Assembly (NCBI GenBank): GCA_017304505.1
Contig: JAFKKQ010000133.1
Location: 1-10,983, forward strand
DNA from: Hyphomicrobiales bacterium
Lineage (GTDB): Bacteria; Pseudomonadota; Alphaproteobacteria; Rhizobiales; Xanthobacteraceae
Length of the DNA stretch: 10,983 nt
Direction: 5' to 3'
Below the pieces are notes generated by a model, which saw nothing but the letters and a program-made list of their open reading frames with translations, ran no database searches and had not been told where the DNA came from. A program made the position numbers and the translations under genes. Positions 1-6,801 of this stretch are shown piece after piece. The number at the start of each line of letters is the position of its first letter. Positions within the stretch are counted from its first letter, which is position 1.

Positions 1-1
1 T

Positions 2-250
2 CCGGTGATCTGGCTCGTACGGCTGCGCGATATGCTTGCGCCTGAGTTTTACAACAAGCTGCGCTGGAACCTGTTTCGCATGCACTATCAGTTCATCATG
101 GCGAACGACATGCGCGCGCCATACGAATACATGATGCTGGTATGCGGGCCGGTGCCGGTGGAGCAATGGGCGCGCAACGGAGTCGAGACGCTCGGGCGCT
201 TTGCCCAGGACGCGAGCTATCGCGAGGGTGACGCTATTCACGCCGAGTGA
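2..250 (+). CDS. 3' end of an unrecognised protein gene (5' truncated)
   Basis: An open frame enters from the left edge and ends with TGA at 248-250, giving about 82 visible residues. The frame is open to the first base of the window, so the GTG at position 5 is probably internal and the true start lies outside. The fragment is rich in Tyr, Met, Trp and Arg (for example YQFIMANDMRAPYEY) and ends in a charged stretch, EGDAIHAE. It has no obvious membrane segment or metal motif. I do not recognise the family and assign no function. Codon use fits the rest of the window, and the frame continues unbroken to a clean stop, which supports a real gene. Its last 13 bp overlap the 3' end of the convergent dehydrogenase gene. 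Nothing visible links it to the aromatic cluster. Confidence 0.6.
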   Translation, partial: PVIWLVRLRDMLAPEFYNKLRWNLFRMHYQFIMANDMRAPYEYMMLVCGPVPVEQWARNGVETLGRFAQDASYREGDAIHAE

Positions 251-1062
251 TTGCGCCCGATGGCTCGGACGAGCCGCAGGACAACGCCGCGCGGCAACAG
301 CTTCGGCAGCAGCGTCGCTGCCTTGTTGGCCGATCCCGGCACCACAACGCGGCGGCCGCGCATCAAGCCATCGTAGCCCTCGCGCGCAACACGCTCGGCA
401 GAGCGGTGAAGAATGCGAGGGAATGTGCCGTCGGGCACTTTGGCGGCCGCGATGAAATCCGTGTCGACCGGACCGGGGCAGAGCGCCGTCACGCGGATGC
501 CGCGCGGTGCAAGCTCGCGATGCAGGGCTTCGCTGAAGGACAGCACGAAAGCCTTCGTGGCGTGGTAAACCGCCATCTCCGGTCCCGGCATGAAGCTCGC
601 GACCGATCCGACATTGAGGATGCCGCCCTTGTGCCGGGTGAGGCTTTCGATGAAGCGCAGCGACAGGTCGGCCAGGGCGCGGGCATTGAGGTCGATCATC
701 GCCAGTTGCCGTTGACGGTCGAGGTCGGCGGCGTGCCCGAACAGGCCGAAGCCGGCGTTGTTCACGAGATATTGCGGCTCGAGGCCGGCATCGCGCAGAT
801 CGTCTTCGATCCGTGCGGAGGCATCGGGCTGCCCAAGATCGATCGCGATCACGTGCGGCCGCGTGCGGCCCCGCTCCTCGATGGCGTCAGCCAGCGCCTT
901 GAGCTGCGGCGCGCGGCGCGCCACCAGCGCCACGGTGTGGCCGTTGTCGGCGAAAACGTCGGCCAAGGCCGCGCCGATGCCGCCGGACGCGCCGGTGATC
1001 AGCGCGACGGGCTTGAGGCTCGATGCGGCGGGGGACGCGGTGCTCGGCATATCGCTCGACAT
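238..1062 (-). CDS. Short-chain dehydrogenase/reductase (SDR) family oxidoreductase
   Basis: A 274-residue classical SDR, probably a cytoplasmic NAD(P)-dependent oxidoreductase of unknown substrate. The Rossmann cofactor motif TGASGGIG is at residues 23-30 and NNAG at 101-104. The catalytic set is complete: Asn126, Ser153, Tyr166 and Lys170 (YHATK). PGPVDT follows, as is usual after the active site. Arg residues after the second strand (VARR, about 57-60) hint at NADP(H) preference, which is inference. The N-terminus carries about 16 extra residues before the first strand. The ATG at 1062 is preferred because GGAG sits 8 nt upstream; an in-frame Met at residue 5 is an alternative. The start is 24 bp after the thioesterase stop on the same strand, so the two are likely co-transcribed. 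The substrate could be a hydroxyacyl-CoA or an aromatic side-chain alcohol, but the sequence does not decide this. Confidence 0.9.
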   Translation of the reverse strand: MSSDMPSTASPAASSLKPVALITGASGGIGAALADVFADNGHTVALVARRAPQLKALADAIEERGRTRPHVIAIDLGQPDASARIEDDLRDAGLEPQYLVNNAGFGLFGHAADLDRQRQLAMIDLNARALADLSLRFIESLTRHKGGILNVGSVASFMPGPEMAVYHATKAFVLSFSEALHRELAPRGIRVTALCPGPVDTDFIAAAKVPDGTFPRILHRSAERVAREGYDGLMRGRRVVVPGSANKAATLLPKLLPRGVVLRLVRAIGRNHSA

Positions 1063-1086
1063 GACATCAACTCCGATCGTTCGCCA

Positions 1087-1509
1087 TCACGATCCGGCGA
1101 ACTTTGCGATGACCTCCTTGGGGACGGGTTTCGCCCTCATTTTCTCCGGATCGGCCGGGTCGCGCTCAACCCAGACGCGGGTGTCGAAGCATTCGACGCA
1201 CAGCGCTCCGCCGAGGGTAAGGCGGTGCTGCACGTCGAAGCTGGAGCGGCGGAATTCGACGACGTTCGTTTCGATCACTACGTCGTCGCCGTATTTGGTC
1301 GGCTTGAGGAAGCGCGCGCGGGTGTCCACCATCGGATAGCCCTGAATGCCGTAGTGCCGGGTGAACTGGTGCTTGGTCATGCCGAGAGTCTTGGAGAACA
1401 GCGCCGTGGTGCAACTGTCGAACAACGCGAAGTAGCGCGGATAGAATACGATTCCCGCCGGATCGCAGTCGCCCCATTCGATACGGGTTTCCCGCGTGTA
1501 GATCAGCAT
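1087..1509 (-). CDS. Acyl-CoA thioesterase, 4-hydroxybenzoyl-CoA thioesterase (4HBT) family
   Basis: A 140-residue single hot-dog-fold protein, matching the roughly 140 residues of the Pseudomonas-type 4-hydroxybenzoyl-CoA thioesterase. It would hydrolyse an acyl- or aroyl-CoA to the free acid and CoA in the cytoplasm. The N-terminal motif RIEWGDCDPAGIVFYPRYF (residues 9-27) is the family signature. Asp16 aligns with the catalytic Asp17 of the characterised 4-hydroxybenzoyl-CoA enzyme. The frame stays open to 1593, but the ATG at 1509 is chosen: it gives the family N-terminus and has GGGAG about 9 nt upstream. It is the first gene of a two-gene unit with the SDR and is divergent from pcaF. 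4-Hydroxybenzoyl-CoA fits the context, because 4-hydroxybenzoate feeds protocatechuate; other aroyl- or short acyl-CoAs are possible. The fold and active site are well supported; the substrate is inference. Confidence 0.88.
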   Translation of the reverse strand: MLIYTRETRIEWGDCDPAGIVFYPRYFALFDSCTTALFSKTLGMTKHQFTRHYGIQGYPMVDTRARFLKPTKYGDDVVIETNVVEFRRSSFDVQHRLTLGGALCVECFDTRVWVERDPADPEKMRAKPVPKEVIAKFAGS

Positions 1510-1548
1510 CCCCGTCGTCTCCCGTTGCCCAGCGCGGCGTCGGTTTGA

Positions 1549-1577
1549 GTCATGCGGGGTCCGTCCGGGCGGGTCAA
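1549..1577 (-). promoter_or_regulatory. Possible promoter for the thioesterase-SDR unit
   Basis: On the minus strand TTGACC (complement of 1572-1577) and CATGAC (complement of 1549-1554) are 17 nt apart. The -35 element is a strong match (5 of 6) to a sigma-70-type consensus; the -10 is weak (3 of 6). The predicted start would lie about 30-35 nt before the thioesterase ATG at 1509. Tentative. Confidence 0.28.
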
Positions 1578-1601
1578 GCCAAGGAGTCCGCATGCGCCGC
1601 G

Positions 1602-1638
1602 GCTCCGGCGGGGCGGCGTTGTTTGACCCCGCCGGGGC
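1602..1638. repeat. GC-rich inverted repeat in the divergent promoter region
   Basis: GCTCCGGCGGGG (1602-1613) pairs with CCCCGCCGGGGC (1627-1638): 12 pairs including one G-T wobble, around a 13-nt loop. It overlaps the -35 element of the proposed pcaF promoter, so a role as an operator or as a transcript hairpin is possible. There is no T-run after it, so it is not a typical terminator. Confidence 0.5.
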
Positions 1639-1651
1639 GCGCTTCTAAATT
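1623..1651 (+). promoter_or_regulatory. Likely promoter of pcaF
   Basis: TTGACC (1623-1628) and TAAATT (1646-1651) are separated by exactly 17 nt, matching 5 of 6 and 4 of 6 positions of the sigma-70 consensus. The predicted start near 1658 leaves a leader of about 70 nt that contains the hairpin at 1665-1685. TTGACCC here and its inverse GGGTCAA at 1571-1577 form the two divergent -35 regions. Support is by pattern only. Confidence 0.4.
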
Positions 1652-1664
1652 CGGCCGCGACACC

Positions 1665-1685
1665 GCCGCGCAGCCGATGCGCGGC
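1665..1685 (+). repeat. Perfect hairpin in the pcaF leader
   Basis: GCCGCGCA (1665-1672) and TGCGCGGC (1678-1685) form a perfect 8-bp stem with a 5-nt loop. It lies just after the predicted transcription start and about 30 nt before the ribosome binding site. It could stabilise the 5' end of the transcript or bind a regulator. A terminator is unlikely, because what follows (AGAATTGTTC) is not a T-run. Confidence 0.5.
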
Positions 1686-1730
1686 AGAATTGTTCAAGGC
1701 GCGCGTTGCGGGCGCCCAAGGAGCGGACCG

Positions 1731-2936
1731 ATGCCTGATGCCTTTCTCTGCGACGCCGTTCGCACGCCGATCGGTCGGTATGGCGGCGGCCTCGCCAAGG
1801 TGCGCACCGACGACCTCGCGGTGGTTCCGATCAAGGCGCTGATGAACCGGCATCCGAAGCTCGACTGGACCGCGCTCGACGAGGTTTACCTCGGCTGCGC
1901 TAACCAGGCCGGCGAAGACAATCGCAATGTGGCGCGCATGGCGCTGCTGCTGGCGGGACTGCCGGCCTCGGTGCCGGGCATCACCGTCAACCGTCTCTGC
2001 TCGTCGGGACTCAATGCTGTCGGTCTGGCGGCGCAGGCGATCCGCGCCGGCGAAATCGATTTTGCCATTGCCGGCGGCGTCGAATCGATGACGCGCGCGC
2101 CGCTGGTCATGGGCAAGGCCGAGGTGCCGTTTTCGCGCAGCGCCGCCCTCGAGGACACCACCATCGGCTGGCGCTTCGTCAACCCGCTGATGAAGCAGCA
2201 GTACGGCGTCGAGGCGATGCCGGAGACGGCGGAGAACGTCGCCGAGGACTATCAGGTGGCGCGCAACGACCAGGACGCCTTTGCCTTGCGCTCGCAGCAG
2301 CGCGCCGCGAAAGCGCAGGCATCGGGTTTCTTTGCCGAGGAGATCGAGCCGGTGATGGTGCCGGGCGGCAAGGCCGGCCCGATCACGGTCGACAGGGATG
2401 AGCATCCGCGGGCCGGCACGACGATGGAGGGACTGGCCAAGCTCAAGCCGTTCGTGCGCCAGCCGGGGACGATCACCGCCGGCAACGCCTCCGGCGTCAA
2501 CGACGGGGCGGCGGCCATGATCGTGGCGTCGGAGGCCGCGGCAAAGAAGCACGGGCTGACGCCCACGGCCCGCATCATCGGCATGGCGTCGGCGGGCGTG
2601 CCGCCGCGGGTGATGGGCATCGGCCCTGTGCCGGCGACGCAGAAACTGATGGCGCGCTACGGCCTGAAGATTTCCGACTTTGACGTGATCGAACTGAACG
2701 AGGCTTTCGCCTCGCAGTCGCTGGCGTGTCTGCGCCAGCTTGGCCTCGCCGACGACGCCGAGCACGTGAATCCCAACGGCGGAGCCATCGCGCTCGGCCA
2801 TCCGCTCGGCATGTCGGGCGCGCGGATCGCGCTGACGGCGGCCCACCAACTGTTCAAGCAGGGCGGAAAGCGGGCGCTGGCCAGCATGTGCGTGGGCGTT
2901 GGCCAAGGCGTGTCGCTCGCGCTCGAGCGGGTGTAG
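1731..2936 (+). CDS. pcaF: 3-oxoadipyl-CoA thiolase (beta-ketoadipyl-CoA thiolase)
   Basis: A 401-residue thiolase of the PcaF type, which cleaves 3-oxoadipyl-CoA with CoA to succinyl-CoA and acetyl-CoA in the cytoplasm. RTPIGRYGG (residues 11-19) and [19 protein letters not shown] (from residue 53) are typical of PcaF/PaaJ-type enzymes, as are the segments [13 protein letters not shown] and PETAENVA. Catalytic Cys90 lies in CSSGLNAV, His357 in the GHPLG motif and Cys387 in CVGVGQG, so the active-site set is complete. The frame runs open back to 1545, but the ATG at 1731 matches the family start and has AAGGAG at 1718-1723, 7 nt upstream. It opens the plus-strand cluster. The resemblance favours 3-oxoadipyl-CoA over acetoacetyl-CoA, but activity on side-chain beta-ketoacyl-CoAs cannot be excluded. 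A phenylacetate-pathway role (PaaJ) is the main alternative; no other paa or pca gene is visible. Confidence 0.9.
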   Translation: MPDAFLCDAVRTPIGRYGGGLAKVRTDDLAVVPIKALMNRHPKLDWTALDEVYLGCANQAGEDNRNVARMALLLAGLPASVPGITVNRLCSSGLNAVGLAAQAIRAGEIDFAIAGGVESMTRAPLVMGKAEVPFSRSAALEDTTIGWRFVNPLMKQQYGVEAMPETAENVAEDYQVARNDQDAFALRSQQRAAKAQASGFFAEEIEPVMVPGGKAGPITVDRDEHPRAGTTMEGLAKLKPFVRQPGTITAGNASGVNDGAAAMIVASEAAAKKHGLTPTARIIGMASAGVPPRVMGIGPVPATQKLMARYGLKISDFDVIELNEAFASQSLACLRQLGLADDAEHVNPNGGAIALGHPLGMSGARIALTAAHQLFKQGGKRALASMCVGVGQGVSLALERV

Positions 2937-2950
2937 GAGTTTCCCTGTCG

Positions 2951-2977
2951 TTCCGGATTCGCGGGCGCGCTCCGGAA
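2951..2977. repeat. Short palindromic intergenic element between pcaF and the pyrone hydrolase
   Basis: TTCCGGA (2951-2957) pairs with TCCGGAA (2971-2977), with an inner CGC/GCG pair (2960-2962 and 2967-2969). With the flanks (TCGTTCCGGA before, CCGGAATGACGA after) it resembles the CATTCCGG-type intergenic palindromes I recall from Bradyrhizobium-like genomes. It lies 14 bp after the pcaF stop and just before the next ribosome binding site, so it could modulate read-through or mRNA stability. Confidence 0.5.
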
Positions 2978-3005
2978 TGACGATGAAGAAAATGGAGAAT
3001 TCAAC

Positions 3006-3881
3006 GTGGCGATGAGTGCCGGCTACATCCCGTTCCATCCCAACCCGTCGAAGCCGAAGTACAAGCCGCCGGCGGGCGCGGTCGATGCGCATTGCCACGT
3101 GTTCGGCCCGGAGGCCGTGTTTCCGTTCGCGCCCAAGCGCAAGTACACGCCCTGCGACGCTCCGAAGGAGACGCTGTTTCAGCGGCGCGATTTCCTCGGC
3201 TTCGACAAGAACGTCATCGTGCAGGCAACCTGTCACGACACTGACAATCGCGCCCTGGTCGATGCGCTCAGGTCCGCCGGCGACAAGGCGCGCGGCGTCG
3301 CCTTTGTCGGCGAGGACATCACCGACGCGGGATTGAAGGAGCTGGACGCCGCCGGCGTGAAGGGCGTGCGCTTCAACTTCATCAAGCGCCTGGTCGATTC
3401 CACGCCCAAGGACGTGATGCAGCGGATCGCCACCCGCATCGCGCCGCTCGGCTGGCACATCGTGGTCTATTTCGAGCACGCCGATCTCGACGAGATGGGG
3501 CCTTTCCTCAAGTCGCTGCCGACCCCGCTGGTGTTCGACCACATGGCCTGCCCCAACGTGAAGGAAGGCGTGGACGGCAAGCACTTCCAGAACTGGCTCA
3601 AGGCGCTCGACGCCAACAAGACCTGGATCACCAAGGTGACCTGTCCGGAGCGCTTCACCCTGGTTGGGCCGCCCTATGACGATGTGGTGCCGTTCGCTCG
3701 CGCCATCGTCGAGCGCTTCCCCGACCGCGTGATCTGGGGCACCGACTGGCCGCATCCGAACATGCCCAAGGAGGCCCCTGACGATGGCCTGCTGGTCGAC
3801 ATGATCCCGAAGATCGCGACGACCGCGGAGCAGCAGCACAAGCTCCTGGTCGACAATCCGATGAGGATTTATTGGAGCTGA
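3006..3881 (+). CDS. ligI: 2-pyrone-4,6-dicarboxylate hydrolase family amidohydrolase
   Basis: A 291-residue TIM-barrel amidohydrolase of the COG3618 family, close in length and sequence to LigI. LigI hydrolyses 2-pyrone-4,6-dicarboxylate to 4-oxalomesaconate in the protocatechuate 4,5-cleavage pathway. Shared landmarks are HCH (His29, His31), KY (Tyr47), VIVQATCH (His77), RFNFIKR (Arg122, Arg128), Tyr155, DHM (His179), CPER (Arg216), GTDWPHPNM (Asp247) and the end NPMRIYWS. His29, His31, His179 and Asp247 correspond to active-site residues of LigI. One difference stands out: after DHM the sequence is Ala-Cys (181-182), where the LigI I recall has Gly-Arg. The start is taken as GTG at 3006, with GGAG at 2994-2997, 8 nt upstream; the ATG at 3012 is the alternative. 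Position upstream of ligABC supports the role. Family is near certain; the exact substrate is less so because of Cys182. Confidence 0.87.
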   Translation: MAMSAGYIPFHPNPSKPKYKPPAGAVDAHCHVFGPEAVFPFAPKRKYTPCDAPKETLFQRRDFLGFDKNVIVQATCHDTDNRALVDALRSAGDKARGVAFVGEDITDAGLKELDAAGVKGVRFNFIKRLVDSTPKDVMQRIATRIAPLGWHIVVYFEHADLDEMGPFLKSLPTPLVFDHMACPNVKEGVDGKHFQNWLKALDANKTWITKVTCPERFTLVGPPYDDVVPFARAIVERFPDRVIWGTDWPHPNMPKEAPDDGLLVDMIPKIATTAEQQHKLLVDNPMRIYWS

Positions 3882-3908
3882 TCTGCGGGTGTGGCCGCGG
3901 GCAGCAAA

Positions 3909-3967
3909 CTCAACTGTCTCCTTCTGTTGAGCGGGGAAAGGGTCGAGACGAGTTTGATCCCGCTCAA
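3909..3967 (+). repeat. Overlapping, mutually exclusive inverted repeats upstream of ligA
   Basis: Three segments compete for pairing. CTCAAC (3909-3914) pairs with GTTGAG (3926-3931) in a 6-bp hairpin. TTGAGCGGG (3927-3935) pairs instead with CCCGCTCAA (3959-3967) in a 9-bp stem with a 23-nt loop. Both structures need the same bases, as in attenuators. There is no T-run after the second stem, so a Rho-independent terminator is not supported. An operator or the terminal hairpin of the upstream transcript are alternatives. Confidence 0.4.
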
Positions 3968-4010
3968 TGACAGGCGGTGAAAACCGCGTCAAAGTGCAAA
4001 CTGGCCGCCG

Positions 4011-4039
4011 TTGCAAAGGCCCTGAGCGGTGGATATATC
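4011..4039 (+). promoter_or_regulatory. Possible ligA promoter with an overlapping dyad
   Basis: TTGCAA (4011-4016) and TATATC (4034-4039) are 17 nt apart, each matching 4 of 6 sigma-70 positions. The AT-rich dyad GATAT-N8-ATATC (4032-4049) covers the -10 and would be well placed for a repressor. The predicted start near 4046 leaves about 50 nt before the ligA ATG. Suggestive only. Confidence 0.35.
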
Positions 4040-4096
4040 GACAGATATCAGCCGTTTGGCAGGTTCTTCGGACTCGGCCGGAGTGGAGAAGCACCG

Positions 4097-5537
<1,441 letters not shown>

Positions 5538-5549
5538 GGCGTCATCGGT

Positions 5550-5555
5550 TATACT
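5550..5555 (+). promoter_or_regulatory. Isolated -10-like box in the ligB-ligC gap
   Basis: TATACT matches the sigma-70 -10 consensus at 5 of 6 positions and lies 107 bp before ligC, in the only sizeable gap (119 bp) after ligB. No convincing -35 is found 16-18 nt upstream, where the ligB 3' end lies. It may give ligC a weak promoter of its own, or be chance. Confidence 0.2.
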
Positions 5556-5656
5556 CTGGATGAGCCGCGTGCGCGGGCACCCTCCCTCTCCAGGGGATGG
5601 TGAAGGCAGTTTGCGGTTCTTCCATCATCCACTCCACTCGCCGTAAGAGGGTCATC

Positions 5657-6613
5657 ATGAAAATCTGTGTCGCCGGTCAGGGCGCCTTTGGCCAGAAGCA
5701 TCTCGATGCGCTTAAGCGCATTCCGGGCGTTGAAGTCACCTCACTGGTCGGCGGCAACCAGGATTCGACCGCCCAGGTGGCGAAGAAGTATGGCGTCCCG
5801 CACTACACCGGCGATTTGAGCGAAGGCATCAAGCGCGCCGATGCGGTGATCCTGACGACGCCGACCAAGATGCACTTCCGCCAGGGCGAAATGGTGATGC
5901 GTGCCGGCAAGCACGTGCTGGTGGAGATCCCGGTCACCGACAGCGTCGAGGACGCCGAGAAGCTGGTGAAGATCGCCGAGGAAACCGGCGTCACCGCGAT
6001 GGGCGGCCACGTTCGCCGCTTCAACCCCAGCCATCAGTACGTCCACAAGAAGATCGTGGCGGGCGAACTGAAGATCCAGCAGATGGACGTGCAGACCTAT
6101 TTCTTCCGGCGCAAGAACATGAACGCGGCGGGCAATCCGCGAAGCTGGACCGATCACCTGCTCTGGCACCACGCCGCGCACACCATCGACCTGTTCCAGT
6201 ACCAGTGCGGCGAGAACATCTCCGACTGCTACGCAGTGCAGGGACCGATCCATAAAGAGCTGAACATCGCAATGGACATGGGCATCGTGGCCAAGACGCC
6301 GTCCGGTTCCGTGCTGACGCTGTCGCTGTCGTTCAACAACGACGCGCCGCAGGGCTCGTTCTTCCGCTACATTTGCGACAACGGCACCTACAAGGCTTAT
6401 TACGACGATCTCTCCGACGGCAAGGACAACAAGATCGACCTGTCGAAGCTCGACGTGTCGATGGATGGCATCGAGCTGGAGGATCGCGAGTTCATCAAGG
6501 CGATCCAGGAGAAGCGCGAGCCGAACGGCAGCCTGCGGCAGGTGCTGCCGTGCATGCATGTGCTCGGCAAGCTCGAAAAGATCATCGACCCGCAGCGCAA
6601 GGCTCACGCCTGA
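5657..6613 (+). CDS. ligC: 4-carboxy-2-hydroxymuconate-6-semialdehyde dehydrogenase
   Basis: A 318-residue Gfo/Idh/MocA-family NAD(P)-dependent oxidoreductase. It oxidises the cyclic hemiacetal form of the LigAB product to 2-pyrone-4,6-dicarboxylate. The N-terminal Rossmann motif is AGQGAFG (residues 6-12), TTPTKMH follows the fourth strand, and EIP (90-92) replaces the EKP common elsewhere in the superfamily. GHVRRFNPSHQY, QQMDVQTYFFRRKNMNAAG and SWTDHLLWHHAAHTIDLF (163-180) are near-identical to the LigC I recall, as are LSLSFNND and FFRYICDNGT. The length matches the known 315 residues closely. The ATG at 5657 is chosen for the family N-terminus and AGAGG 6 nt upstream; the longer open frame from 5597 has no support. 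It is the last plus-strand gene and converges on the Bug-protein gene. Its substrate comes from LigAB and its product goes to the LigI-type hydrolase. Confidence 0.94.
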   Translation: MKICVAGQGAFGQKHLDALKRIPGVEVTSLVGGNQDSTAQVAKKYGVPHYTGDLSEGIKRADAVILTTPTKMHFRQGEMVMRAGKHVLVEIPVTDSVEDAEKLVKIAEETGVTAMGGHVRRFNPSHQYVHKKIVAGELKIQQMDVQTYFFRRKNMNAAGNPRSWTDHLLWHHAAHTIDLFQYQCGENISDCYAVQGPIHKELNIAMDMGIVAKTPSGSVLTLSLSFNNDAPQGSFFRYICDNGTYKAYYDDLSDGKDNKIDLSKLDVSMDGIELEDREFIKAIQEKREPNGSLRQVLPCMHVLGKLEKIIDPQRKAHA

Positions 6614-6657
6614 CGTCGGCGTTCGCCGCTGTCACGCGCCGCGTCCTCGCCCCGTCG

Positions 6658-6769
6658 TTGCCGGGTTTGGTTTGACCCGGCAATCCATGATGCTTTCGGG
6701 GAAGGCGGCTTTACGTAAGCCCAGCGGCTGTTGCGGCGCGCAGTGGATGCCCGGGTCAAGCCCGGGCAT
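6658..6769. repeat. Composite palindromic intergenic repeat with three hairpins
   Basis: Between the convergent ends of ligC and the Bug gene lie three hairpins. TTGCCGGGT/ACCCGGCAA (6658-6666 and 6675-6683) has a 9-bp stem and 8-nt loop. GGCTT/AAGCC (6707-6711 and 6717-6721) has a 5-bp stem. ATGCCCGGG/CCCGGGCAT (6747-6755 and 6761-6769) has a 9-bp stem and 5-nt loop. The outer arms are roughly inverse to each other (GGCAATCCA against TGGATGCC), so the whole is an interrupted inverted repeat. It resembles the CCGGGTCAAGCCCGG-type repeats scattered in Bradyrhizobium-like genomes (from memory). It may serve as a two-way transcript end, but T-runs are lacking. Confidence 0.65.
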
Positions 6770-6801
6770 GACCGTGGACAGATTTTGCAGGCGGCGCCAG
6801 A

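Noticed and set aside
247..1548. A 433-residue plus-strand open frame over the SDR and thioesterase genes
   Set aside because: Antisense to two genes with complete active-site motifs. Its Arg/His/Asp-rich, low-information sequence is typical of a shadow frame.
1545..1730. A 62-residue N-terminal extension of the thiolase
   Set aside because: Thiolases of this type start at [17 protein letters not shown] sequence. AAGGAG lies 7 nt before 1731, and the extension covers the promoter and hairpins.
3977..4096. A 40-residue N-terminal extension of LigA
   Set aside because: The ATG at 4097 has a well-spaced GGAG and matches the family start, and the extension spans the proposed promoter.
6658..6769. 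Rho-independent terminator at the ligC/Bug convergence
   Set aside because: The stems are strong, but neither strand has a T-run after them, so a repeat element is the better description; a role in termination remains possible.
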